From contig CAJCIT010000059.1 in NCBI GenBank assembly GCA_903970405.1, forward strand, positions 1-50,875: a stretch of 50,875 nucleotides of DNA, written 5' to 3'. The DNA comes from Acidobacteriaceae bacterium (GTDB taxonomy: Bacteria; Acidobacteriota; Terriglobia; Bryobacterales; Bryobacteraceae). The first letter of the stretch is position 1. Each line of letters starts with the position of its first letter. Positions 1-8,155 of this stretch are shown piece by piece. The notes under the pieces are model-generated. The model saw nothing but the letters and a program-made list of their open reading frames with translations, was not told the origin of the DNA and ran no database searches. Made by a program: the position numbers and the translations under genes.

Positions 1-244
1 CAAAACTCTTCTCTTCGTCCTGTAAGCGGCTGCGCCCGGCGGGGGTTAGCTTGTAGTACTTGGCTTTGCGGTTTGTCTCAGTCAAGCCCCACTCTGAGCC
101 GATCCAGCCGTTCTGTTCCATGCGATGCAGCGCCGGATACAACGAACCTTCCTCCACCCGCAGCAACTCTTCCGATGCCCTTTGAATATGTAGCACGATG
201 CCGTGGAATCGTGCCCAACTCTTCCTCCTCGTTTCTGATAACCT
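1..244 (-). pseudogene. PadR-family transcriptional regulator, 5'-truncated, runs off the window
   Basis: The reverse strand reads a PadR winged-helix core: IQRASEELLRVEEGSLYPAL, then HRMEQNGWIGSEW, then NRKAKYYKLTPAGR. PadR proteins normally begin some 25 residues earlier with a helix ending in a GPMHGYGI-like motif. Here only HGI survives, and an in-frame TGA at 245-247 closes the frame just upstream, with no ATG between it and the homology. The gene therefore looks as if it lost its N-terminal helix, possibly where the divergent gene at 267 begins. A GTG at about 196 could start a shortened product. The C-terminus lies outside the window. The family call is fairly sure; its status as broken is an inference from the missing 5' end. 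Confidence 0.7.
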
Positions 245-266
245 TCAAATCCTAGCCTCAGGCCCT

Positions 267-902
267 ATGGAAACGCTTGGACTCTCCTCTTCTACCCCAA
301 AATCACGCTCGTGGATCTTGGAACTGCTCTGGCCCACTGTGAACTCAGAGGTTGCCGCTGAGACCGCCTCACGCAATGGGTTATGGGTTTGTTTTCTCAT
401 AGGCGCCTTCTCGGCATTGGTCACGGCGGGGAGCTTACGATTTAGCCTTCCTGGCCTGCTCGGCGGGCTCATCGTGATGTTTTACTTTCTGGTCTTGGGC
501 GCCGGTGTCGGCGCCGGCTCGCGCGTTGCCTCGCTGGTGGCAATCCTTTATCTGCTGTTCTCACTGGGGATTGCCGCCGTGCAACATCAGTTGGGGATAC
601 CGGTTGTGCCGGTCATTGCCATGGGTCTTCTATTCGGCAGTTTGCGCGCCGCAGTGGCGCTTCGGAAGTTCCGCCGCCAGCAGGCGACGTCCAGTGTGCC
701 GCCGGATCTGCCGGAGAGTGTCTACCGCGAATCGGCGCCCGAGCATTTGCGCCGGCTCGCCGAAGCCGACAATCGCGGCTTCATTAACGGCGCGATGCGT
801 TTATGGCGGCGCATCAGCCCGGCCGGCGAATTGGTGCTCGGCAGCCTGACGGTCCTCTATTTCGGTTTGATGCTGGTTGGCCTCATGTCGAAAATACCGT
901 AG
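267..902 (+). CDS. multi-pass membrane protein of unknown function
   Basis: A protein of about 211 residues that I do not recognise. It has four or five hydrophobic stretches: about residues 35-55, 60-82, 88-105, 110-122 and, near the C-terminus, a segment reading VLGSLTVLYFGLMLVGLM. Between the fourth and the last lies a soluble charged stretch rich in Arg and Glu. An upstream in-frame ATG exists at 198, but the stretch it adds overlaps the decayed PadR gene and looks unlike protein, so I prefer the ATG at 267. No good Shine-Dalgarno sequence precedes either. In many acidobacteria PadR regulators sit beside membrane permeases they control, so a regulatory link is possible but not shown. Confidence 0.6.
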   Translation: METLGLSSSTPKSRSWILELLWPTVNSEVAAETASRNGLWVCFLIGAFSALVTAGSLRFSLPGLLGGLIVMFYFLVLGAGVGAGSRVASLVAILYLLFSLGIAAVQHQLGIPVVPVIAMGLLFGSLRAAVALRKFRRQQATSSVPPDLPESVYRESAPEHLRRLAEADNRGFINGAMRLWRRISPAGELVLGSLTVLYFGLMLVGLMSKIP

Positions 903-1250
903 CCTTTGGAGTCTTTTGTATAGCGCCTACTGCCTCCCCCGCACGGGGCAAAACTGCTGCGACTTCAGCGGCCAAATCGAGGGAGCTTCAACGCGGCAGT
1001 AGCCGCATTCCTCCAGACAGTGCGATGTTTCAGCTGTCTGCGACGTTCGGTGGTCAGCCGACCGCCGCTGGTCGATTGTCCGCAAGCGCGAGTGTGTCAA
1101 TGGCTTATGGTCGAACGCCTTGAGCCCTCCCGGCTTTCTTGAAGAGCGTCAATCGGGCTGACGAACGCCGCGGATTCCGCGGGGTAGGCAGAAAGGCCCC
1201 TGGCGTGCCGAGTCACGAAAGGACCGAAAACGGAGGATGGGAACAGAGAA
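903..1250. other. 348-bp stretch with no recognisable gene
   Basis: Between the membrane protein and the sigma-factor gene I find no ORF with protein-like composition, no tRNA and no clear terminator. Short GC-rich inverted repeats occur (for example around 1045-1075), but none is followed by a T-run. The last 20 bases contain GGAGGATGGGAACAGAG and may provide a weak ribosome-binding site for the start at 1251. Confidence 0.4.
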
Positions 1251-1901
1251 ATGATAAATCCAGACGCGCTGATTACGCCATCGCCGGGCGACCGCGTGAC
1301 GGGGTTGCGGTTGTTGGCGGGCGCCGGCGATACGTCACTAAGGCCACTTCCCGCCAGGCTCACTTGCGATCATGAGGCGGCGCTCATCGAACGCTTGCAG
1401 TATCGTGATTCGTCGGCGCTCGGGGAAATCTACGATCTGTGCGGTCGCCTCACCTACTCGTTGATCGTACGCATTGTCCGCGATGGGGGCATCGCCGAGG
1501 ATCTCGTCCAGGAGACTTTCCTGTGTCTGTGGAGACGCGTCAGTCTTTTCGATTCCCAAAAGGGAGCACTGGTAGCCTGGCTGCTGACAATTGCGCGAAA
1601 TCGCGCTCTGGATCACCTGCGTTCATCCGATCGATAGCATTACCGGACTTTGAGCCTGGATGAAACCAAGGATCCGGAGTTCTCTTTTGATATCGAGCGG
1701 AATGTCCCGATCCCGCATAAGATCACTCTGCAAAGGGCGCTGTTGAAATTGAGCGAAAACCAGCGCACGATCATCAATCTTGCCTATTTCGAAGGCTATT
1801 CACAAACCGAGATCGCCGCCAAACTGGGGTATCCGCTCGGCACGGTAAAGACCTGGGTTCGGAGTGCCTTGCAAGTTTTGCGCGACGACCTTCAGGTGTA
1901 G
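1251..1901 (+). pseudogene. ECF RNA polymerase sigma factor interrupted by an in-frame amber codon
   Basis: Two pieces in the same reading frame make one ECF sigma factor. The first (about 128 aa) has region 2: the stretch with IVRDGGIAEDLVQETFLCLW is the core-binding/-10 recognition helix, followed by AWLLTIARNRALDHLRSSDR. The next codon, at 1635-1637, is TAG. The frame then continues as HYRTLSLDETKDPEF into region 4, with LSENQRTIINLAYFEGYSQT and the helix-turn-helix EIAAKLGYPLGTVKTWVRSA. One point mutation would explain the break. Alternatively a TTG at 1650 could start a separate region 4 polypeptide, or the amber could be suppressed. No anti-sigma gene is adjacent; the next gene is convergent. 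Confidence 0.8.
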
Positions 1902-1972
1902 TTCGCCGCGAACCCAAGTCTTGCCGGCCAACTGGCGGCGGCAATGAACTTGCCGGCTGTAGACCCCCTTGT

Positions 1973-4948
1973 TCAGAACGCGAAGCGCAATTGTATGTCG
2001 ATGCGCCGGTTCTCCGATGACGTGCTTTCGGCGCCGAAGCCGCCGGAGATACCTGTCGATTCCAGGAAGCGCGAGGAAATGACGTCAGGGATCGGATTGT
2101 TCAAGTTGGTATGGTTCAGGGCATTGCGCGCATTCACGGATAGCGTCAGGTTGTAGCGATGTTCCGTCGTGAGATCGCCAAACCCGCCGCGTCCCGGGCC
2201 ACCGCCCATCGGACCTCCGCGTCCGCCACCTCCACCCGGAGGGCCCCCTTGACCCGCGCGGCTACCGCCCACGGCTCCCGCGAACTTCGTGGTGCCGAAG
2301 CCCCAAGTCTTACTCAGGCGAAGGTTCACGCTGAACTGGTCCGGACCGTTGCCGGCGTTTCGCTCAAGGATGGTTTCTCCGTCGGCCGGCGTGGGATTCA
2401 GATATCCATAACCCGGTGCATAAACGATTCCCGCTCCTGGTCCACTGACCACGGCAGGGCGCGCCACCACCAGGCCCGTCGCCGGATCCACGGTGCCGCT
2501 GAGGATATTGAACGGCACACCGGAGCGGGCCGTGATAAAGGGCGAGAGTCGAATATTCCACTTTGTATACGAGACTGAGCCGCCAAGAAACAGCCGGTGA
2601 TGAATATCGGTGGAGGCGCGGCCGTATTCACCGTTAAAGTCCCATTGGTTCACCGGAAACGTCCCGAGTCCGTCCGTGTCGCTATGAGCGTGGGCAAAAA
2701 CGTAGCCGCCGAAGAGAGTGAACCAACTGCCAATCCGGCTATTGATATTCGTGAACAACTGGTTCTGCCGGAAGAAGCCGGTGGATTCGTAATTATCGAG
2801 TTGTAACCCGGCCGGACCGTACAGATTTTCGTTGTTGTCGTAGGGGTTCGGCGCGTTGATATCCACGGTGCGCAACTGATGAACGCCGCGTGAGTTGGTG
2901 TAGTTCGCGGAGAAGGTAGTGGTCCTGGTTATCTGGCGCTCAACGGTGGCCGCGCTTTGTATCAGGTAAGGCGCGCGCAGGCTGTTGTCGATCTGATACT
3001 TGACGGACGAGTTGGTGGCTGTTAACTGATCGACGCTCGGGATGTCCGGGTAGAGGAACGCCGGATTAGTCACTAAGTAGGAAACCTGGTTCACCCCGTT
3101 GAAGCGCAGCGTGTTCAAAACGCTGGTGTTGTTAAAGCGGCTGTAGAACATGCCGGAGCCGCCGCGGAAAACCCATTTCGAACGCCCGTTTGCACCGGGT
3201 TTGGGAGACCAGGCGATGGCGACGCGCGGCGCCCAATCGTTCTTATCGTTAATGTTCGTTTGTCCTTCATAACGAAGTCCAAGGCTGATGGTGAGGTTCT
3301 GCTTGACGCGCCAATCATCCTGCCAATAGAGACCCCAATCCCACTGGTTCACGTTCAGGTATGGCTGCCCGGAATTCAGCGTTAAGGTGGAAGCGCCCGC
3401 CCCGTCAGCAAGAATCGTCGCCGCGGATGCGCCCGCATTCTGAAGAAGAAGGAACCGTTGATACTGCTGGGAGGGCGACAGGGCCGCGAAGGCGCCGGTG
3501 GGATTCAGATTGGCGTCAAGAACGGGAGCGTTTTCATCGCCCGAGTAACTGTAAGTGGGCAAGAATCCATTCTGCGAGAAGTTATAGAGATTGGAGCCAC
3601 GCAGGCGAATGCCGAACTTCGCCGCGTGTTTTCCCAGCGCCAAAGAAGTGTAGTTCTGAATTTCGTAGCTATTTTGCAGGTTATAGGAATTGCCGACGTT
3701 GGAACTGCCGGTGGTAAACGCCGTCAACACGTTCAGCGTAGGGTCATTGGAACGGGTATTCTGATTGACCCGGTCACTGATGAACTGGAAGCTGGTTTCG
3801 TTCACCACCTTCGGACCCAGCACCGCTGTCTCTTTCACAATCCCGCTCTGCTGCTGCTCCACGCTTCGATAACCGGCCTCAGGCAAAGTGTATGTACCGA
3901 TGCCCGCCAGCGTTGACAGATTGTCCAGGTACCCATAGCGGACACTGAGCGTATTGTTGGCATTCAACTGATAGTCGATGCGGGGGCTAAAGGTGGTGCG
4001 CCGCTGCGGAGTGGGGTAAAACTCCTGCAGCGGACTGAGTATGAATGGATAAGACGTAGCCGGAACCAGCGCGTTGATGATGCCGTTATCGTCAATCCAC
4101 CGGCGCTCAAAATCGATGAAGAAGCTGGCTTTCTTGCTGATCGGGCCGCTCACGTTCATGCTTAGTAACTGGGTCCGGAAAGGGGGGCTGGTCAGCAGAA
4201 AGGGATTGCGGGCATTCCAAATGTCATCGCTGATGCTGTAGAGAGCCTGCCCGTGGAACTTGTCCGATCCGGGCTTGGTGAAGATCTCAATACGGCCGAA
4301 GCCGATCTGATCGTACTCGGCGGAAAACGGGTTCGAGTTGATGCGAATTTCGCGAATCGATTCCTTCGGAGGCAAACGGCCGCCCGTGAATCCATCGATG
4401 TAGATCTGCCCCCCGCCAGGGCCCGCGGAGGGTCCAGCCAGCGCCTGCAGGTCTTGCTGGAGATCGTCCGGGTCGTCAGGCAGAGCGTCGAGATCCTCCT
4501 TCTTGAGAACGATGGCGCCGACATTCTGCGAAGGATCGACGCTGACTTGCGTATTCGATTCGGCGGCCACCGTCACTTCCTGCTTCTGGGCCTGCACCTT
4601 CATGGTGATGTTGCCTTGAGCAGGCTTAGCGCCGGCCACTTGAACGGCCACCACCCCGCTTTGGACGAGGCCGGGAAAATCGGCCGAGACGGTGTAAACG
4701 CCGTCGGCTATGCCGGTGAACTTGTAAGTGCCATCGCCCTGCGTCTGCGCGGTTTGCGTCTTGCCATCGGCGTCAGTCAATGTGACTGTGGCCTTTGGAA
4801 TCACGCCTCCCGTATCGTCAGTGACGGCGCCTTGAACTACGCCTTTCAGCGCGGCGGCCTTCGCCGCTCCCGCGGGAGCCGTCTGGGCGTACGCGGCCAG
4901 CACGAGAATCGCGCAGCCGACAGAAACACGTATCGCTCGAAGAATCAT
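1973..4948 (-). CDS. TonB-dependent receptor-like outer-membrane protein with CarboxypepD_reg domain (Oar type)
   Basis: A 991-residue protein with a signal peptide (about residues 1-21, ending AYAQ) for the outer membrane. Residues about 35-110 form a carboxypeptidase-regulatory-like beta-sandwich (VTDDTGGVIPKATVTLTD, GTYKFTGIADGVYTVSA). A plug-like segment follows (about 140-235), then a long beta-barrel rich in aromatic and Asn residues, ending in an aromatic-terminated strand (IDIQLRFAF). This is the acidobacterial Oar-like family, often thought to take up carbohydrates or peptides; the substrate is unknown. Odd feature: a Gly/Pro/Arg-rich low-complexity insert near residues 890-925. It lies 42 bp downstream of the secreted protein gene at 4991-6259 and is probably co-transcribed with it. 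Confidence 0.85.
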   Translation of the reverse strand: MILRAIRVSVGCAILVLAAYAQTAPAGAAKAAALKGVVQGAVTDDTGGVIPKATVTLTDADGKTQTAQTQGDGTYKFTGIADGVYTVSADFPGLVQSGVVAVQVAGAKPAQGNITMKVQAQKQEVTVAAESNTQVSVDPSQNVGAIVLKKEDLDALPDDPDDLQQDLQALAGPSAGPGGGQIYIDGFTGGRLPPKESIREIRINSNPFSAEYDQIGFGRIEIFTKPGSDKFHGQALYSISDDIWNARNPFLLTSPPFRTQLLSMNVSGPISKKASFFIDFERRWIDDNGIINALVPATSYPFILSPLQEFYPTPQRRTTFSPRIDYQLNANNTLSVRYGYLDNLSTLAGIGTYTLPEAGYRSVEQQQSGIVKETAVLGPKVVNETSFQFISDRVNQNTRSNDPTLNVLTAFTTGSSNVGNSYNLQNSYEIQNYTSLALGKHAAKFGIRLRGSNLYNFSQNGFLPTYSYSGDENAPVLDANLNPTGAFAALSPSQQYQRFLLLQNAGASAATILADGAGASTLTLNSGQPYLNVNQWDWGLYWQDDWRVKQNLTISLGLRYEGQTNINDKNDWAPRVAIAWSPKPGANGRSKWVFRGGSGMFYSRFNNTSVLNTLRFNGVNQVSYLVTNPAFLYPDIPSVDQLTATNSSVKYQIDNSLRAPYLIQSAATVERQITRTTTFSANYTNSRGVHQLRTVDINAPNPYDNNENLYGPAGLQLDNYESTGFFRQNQLFTNINSRIGSWFTLFGGYVFAHAHSDTDGLGTFPVNQWDFNGEYGRASTDIHHRLFLGGSVSYTKWNIRLSPFITARSGVPFNILSGTVDPATGLVVARPAVVSGPGAGIVYAPGYGYLNPTPADGETILERNAGNGPDQFSVNLRLSKTWGFGTTKFAGAVGGSRAGQGGPPGGGGGRGGPMGGGPGRGGFGDLTTEHRYNLTLSVNARNALNHTNLNNPIPDVISSRFLESTGISGGFGAESTSSENRRIDIQLRFAF

Positions 4949-4990
4949 GAGACCTCGGAAGTGAATGTCAAAAGCAAACTGGTTACCGGT

Positions 4991-6259
4991 TTACTGGAGC
5001 CCGCCGGGGCCGCCAATGTTAGAAATGTCGAGATTCCAGGAGCCACCACCGCCACTCTGGCTTGACTGCGGCGGGGCGGAGACAAACAGCGCCTCCACAC
5101 CGGCGATGATGTTGATGGCAGTCAGCGTTCCGTCGTTCTGGCTCCCGCCTGACACGACCACGGCATCGCCGACCTTGAGCTCGGAAACCGGAATCTTCGG
5201 GAGCCGCTCCACCATCTGCGTCAGATCGGAGTTCCCACGTCCACCCCCCGCGCCGCCGGGTGCCGCTTGCCCGCCGCCTTGAGCTCCAGCGGGAGGCCCG
5301 GATCGGTTCCCCGCCGGGTTTGTGCCGCCTGCTTGGTTGGCGTTTGCCGACACGGGCATGGCTGCGCCGCCCGCCGCTCCGGCCGCCCTAGGGTTCACGC
5401 GTAGGGCGAGCATCTGGGCCATCATCGCGGGAAGACGCCTCACCGCCGACTCATCGGTCAGCGTCACCACCACCGGCTGCTTATTGCGCAAATCGGTGAT
5501 CTTGATTTCTTTGCCGTCGGGTGAAATGGACGCGATCGTGGCCGGCACGGTTCGGAACGCTCCGGAAATCATCCGCTCCACGACAATCGATTGACCGTCG
5601 TCCGATTTCGTTCCGAGGACGCGCACCTGATCGCCTGGACGCAATTCCGAGATCGAACTCGCCTGGTTGGCGTCGGCGTACCGCACAGACGCCGGCGAGT
5701 ACCGGATGAACTGCACGCCGGCGGGGAGGCTCAACGCGATCTCTTTCGGTCCCTCCGCCGTCCTGGCAGACATTACGGCGGTTTTAGCGGCGATGTCCAC
5801 AGTCACCAACGTTCCCGTGCTCCCCCGCTTCTGCCAATCGGCGATTTCGGCGAGCCGCTTTTTTTCCAAGTCGCCGGCCGTCATCAGCAGGACGCTGACG
5901 GCTTCAAATGGCTTTGCGTCCGCTTCGCCCTTCCGGCCGCGCAACGCGACACGGTCGCCTGTGTCCAGATCCGAAATCCTGATGGGAATGAATTTCTTGG
6001 GGTCTTTTTCGCCGGGCGGCACGCGCAAAATGGTCCGCACCACGGCGAGGTCGACTATCACTGACGCCTTTGTGGCGTCGTCCTTCACTGTAATTGTCTT
6101 GGCGCCTACGTCAATCGCCGTGATCTCGCCCCTCAGGGTATCAGCAGGCTTGGCGGCAGGCTTGGCGGCGGCTGCGTCCTGCGCTTCGAGGAGCGCGAAT
6201 GGGCTGCTCAGACAAGCGGCCAACGAGGCGGATGTGAGAATACGAGAAAAAAATGACAT
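4991..6259 (-). CDS. secreted protein with repeated DUF5666-like beta domains
   Basis: About 422 residues. I place the start at 6259 (MSFFSRILTSASLAACLSS), which gives a clean signal peptide; an in-frame start at 6292 would add 11 residues. The mature part repeats a small beta-domain pattern three or four times: GEITAIDVGAKTITVKDD, then GTLVTVDIAAKTAVMSAR, then ATIASISPDGKEIKITDL, each followed by a segment ending in a form of 'GDxVxVxG' (DTGDRVALRG, RPGDQVRVLG, KVGDAVVVSG). This resembles the DUF5666 / OB-like periplasmic family. Between the third and fourth units is a Gly/Pro/Ala/Asn-rich linker similar in composition to that in the downstream TonB receptor. Function is unknown; the context suggests an envelope role beside the receptor. 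Confidence 0.65.
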   Translation of the reverse strand: MSFFSRILTSASLAACLSSPFALLEAQDAAAAKPAAKPADTLRGEITAIDVGAKTITVKDDATKASVIVDLAVVRTILRVPPGEKDPKKFIPIRISDLDTGDRVALRGRKGEADAKPFEAVSVLLMTAGDLEKKRLAEIADWQKRGSTGTLVTVDIAAKTAVMSARTAEGPKEIALSLPAGVQFIRYSPASVRYADANQASSISELRPGDQVRVLGTKSDDGQSIVVERMISGAFRTVPATIASISPDGKEIKITDLRNKQPVVVTLTDESAVRRLPAMMAQMLALRVNPRAAGAAGGAAMPVSANANQAGGTNPAGNRSGPPAGAQGGGQAAPGGAGGGRGNSDLTQMVERLPKIPVSELKVGDAVVVSGGSQNDGTLTAINIIAGVEALFVSAPPQSSQSGGGGSWNLDISNIGGPGGLQ

Positions 6260-6464
6260 GCAAAGGGCTCCGACTACTGCTGGAAAAACCAAACCACGAG
6301 ACTCGGATTACCGAATAGGGCGAACGCCCACGAAGGATAGTTACGCTTTACGAATCAATCCGATACCTCATCAGTGTGTAATGTTTTGCAAACCCCATTT
6401 CAAGGGCCTTGGGTACCCAGGAAAAGGATAGGACTACGGCCCGGCGATAGCGGAATCCTTAGTG

Positions 6465-6761
6465 CTAGAACTTAGACCCGACAGTCAGTTCGTTGTCGAC
6501 TGACTTGACGCCTTTGACCTTCTTAGCCAAGGTCTCGGCCTTTCGCTTAGCCCGATCGGTATCCACCTTGCCCTTCAGCACCACCGCCCCGTCCTTGACC
6601 TGTACGTCAAGGTCGCCGCCCTTCACGTCGGCGTCCGTGGCCAGCTTCATTCGAACCTGATCGATGATTCGGTCGTCGTTGGTGGAAGGCTTATCTTGCG
6701 GGGCCGCGACGGAACTGAAGCAGGCCGCTGCCAATACCAAAATCTGCAAAGTACGTTTCAT
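6465..6761 (-). CDS. small secreted BON-domain protein
   Basis: A 98-residue protein with an N-terminal signal peptide (MKRTLQILVLAAACFSSVAA) and a single BON domain over about residues 30-95. The domain signature reads DDRIIDQVRMKLATDAD, then VQVKDGAVVLKGKVDTDRAK, ending VKGVKSVDNELTV. BON domains occur in OsmY-like periplasmic proteins and are thought to bind phospholipid or stabilise the envelope. The gene ends the minus-strand run after era with a gap of only 5 bp, so it may be the last gene of that transcript; no functional tie to era is known. Confidence 0.8.
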   Translation of the reverse strand: MKRTLQILVLAAACFSSVAAPQDKPSTNDDRIIDQVRMKLATDADVKGGDLDVQVKDGAVVLKGKVDTDRAKRKAETLAKKVKGVKSVDNELTVGSKF

Positions 6762-6766
6762 CGCGA

Positions 6767-7906
6767 TTACTTTGAGCCTACCATTGCGCGCCAGTCAATC
6801 AGTTGGAGGAATTGCGGGTCGTCACGCCACTTCGGCTGCACGCGGACGAAGAGCGAAAGGAAGACCTGGCCGTCCAGCAGGCGCTCAATCTCCTGGCGCG
6901 CCTCGGCGCCGATTTTCTTGAGCATCGTTCCACCGGCGCCGATGAGGATAGCCTTCTGGCCTGGCCGTTCCACCAGGATAGTTGCCGCGACGCGCGTCAA
7001 CTGTGGGCGCTCATCCCATTCGTCAACCAAAACCGCGACGGCATGCGGCACTTCTTTGGACGCGGCGCGCAGCACCCGCTCACGAATGAGTTCGGCGGCC
7101 AAAAAACGCAGCGGCTGATCGGTGAACTGGTCATCGGGAAAGACCGGCGGACCTTCGGGAAGCAGCCGCAGGGCCGCAGTCATCGCCTCCGCTACGCCCC
7201 GTCCTGTGCGGGCGGAAATGGGAAAGACCTCTTCGAATGGATGCAACTTCGCGTAAGACTCGATCAGCGGCAGCAAGTCGCGCTTATCCTCCACCCGATC
7301 AACCTTGTTCAGCAGCAGATAAGCGTGCGCCGGCTGCTTCAGAGCGCTAACAGCGTGTTCATCGGCGGGCGAAATGGGCTTGGTGGCATCGGCCACGAAG
7401 AAGACCAGGTCTCGACCCTCCACCGCGCCGCGCACGGCGTCCATCATCCGGCGGTTGAAGAGCGAATCCGATTTGTGAATCCCAGGCGTGTCGGTGAAGA
7501 TGACTTGAGCATTCGGTAAATTCAGAATGCCTTGGATGGATGTGCGGGTGGTTTGGGCCTGCGGCGCCACAATCGCCACCTTCTCGCCCACCAGCAAGTT
7601 GAGCAAAGTTGACTTACCCGCATTGGGCCGGCCCGCGATGGAGATGAAACCGGTGCGGTGCGGGCCTTCGATGTGGGGAATCCGCAATGTCCCGGATGGC
7701 CGGTCTTCCTCATGCCGGCGGGGAATCGGCGCCGCCTTCGGCGCTGATTCGACGGCCACCAGCTGGGCTGCGGGTTGAACTGGCGCCTTGCGCGCGGCTC
7801 TTGTCCGGTCACTCTCGGCGGCCGTTGCGAACGGCATGTTGCCAATCAGCGGCTTCGGCGAAGCACGCTGTGGGGATCGCTTGTTTTTCGAAATCTTTCT
7901 TGCCAT
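6767..7906 (-). CDS. era: GTPase Era, 16S rRNA/30S assembly factor, with long N-terminal extension
   Basis: 379 residues against the usual ~300. The first ~85 residues are Arg/Lys/Pro/Ala-rich and look disordered. The GTPase domain then shows G1 GRPNAGKST at residues 92-100, switch region TTRTSIQG, G3 DTPGIH and G4 NKVD, with SARTGRG as G5. The C-terminal ~100 residues form the KH domain that binds the 3' end of 16S rRNA (VERPGQKAILIGAGGTMLKK). Era couples GTP hydrolysis to small-subunit maturation. It follows corC, ybeY and phoH on the same strand, a conserved bacterial grouping. A later start would remove the extension, but no in-frame ATG lies between residue 24 and the G1 motif, so the extension appears mostly real. 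Confidence 0.93.
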   Translation of the reverse strand: MARKISKNKRSPQRASPKPLIGNMPFATAAESDRTRAARKAPVQPAAQLVAVESAPKAAPIPRRHEEDRPSGTLRIPHIEGPHRTGFISIAGRPNAGKSTLLNLLVGEKVAIVAPQAQTTRTSIQGILNLPNAQVIFTDTPGIHKSDSLFNRRMMDAVRGAVEGRDLVFFVADATKPISPADEHAVSALKQPAHAYLLLNKVDRVEDKRDLLPLIESYAKLHPFEEVFPISARTGRGVAEAMTAALRLLPEGPPVFPDDQFTDQPLRFLAAELIRERVLRAASKEVPHAVAVLVDEWDERPQLTRVAATILVERPGQKAILIGAGGTMLKKIGAEARQEIERLLDGQVFLSLFVRVQPKWRDDPQFLQLIDWRAMVGSK

Positions 7907-7929
7907 AAGAACGCTCTCACTACCCTACT

Positions 7930-8103
7930 GAGCCGCGACCGTGAGGGAGCGACCGGTTGCCCCGTCAAGAGTTGCTTCCGCGGTCGCTCCGGGAGGCTGC
8001 GGGTTTATCCGCTTGCTGATGCGCGCGGTTCAGAAGGGGTGAGTCGAAGCGCCACTTAAATCCGCGAGCAAAGCAACCGGTCGCTCCCTCACGATCGCGG
8101 CTC
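7930..8103. repeat. dispersed composite intergenic repeat (A-B-A') between corC and era
   Basis: Unit A (GAGCCGCGACCGTGAGGGAG followed by CGACCGG) lies at 7930-7960 on the plus strand and again, inverted, at 8073-8103. Between them, at 8012-8038, is unit B, which read on the minus strand starts CCCTTCTGAACCGCGCGC. Reading the minus strand, A is followed by B after a 34-nt spacer. The same A-spacer-B order recurs at 34790-34885, and A alone at 32806-32836. The element sits in the only large gap of the phoH-era gene run. It resembles a REP-type or small non-autonomous element; no transposase is present here. Confidence 0.75.
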
Positions 8104-8155
8104 TGAAGCGTCCGAGGCTCAGTCGAGCCCATCGGCCGACTCAGACGCGAGCGCC

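Noticed and set aside
4253..5065. 270-aa plus-strand frame opposite the TonB-type receptor
   Set aside because: It covers the signal peptide, regulatory domain and plug of the receptor in antisense.
7930..8103. Ordinary terminator between corC and era
   Set aside because: The long inverted arms are repeated at distant sites and no T-run follows either arm, so a repeat element explains it better.
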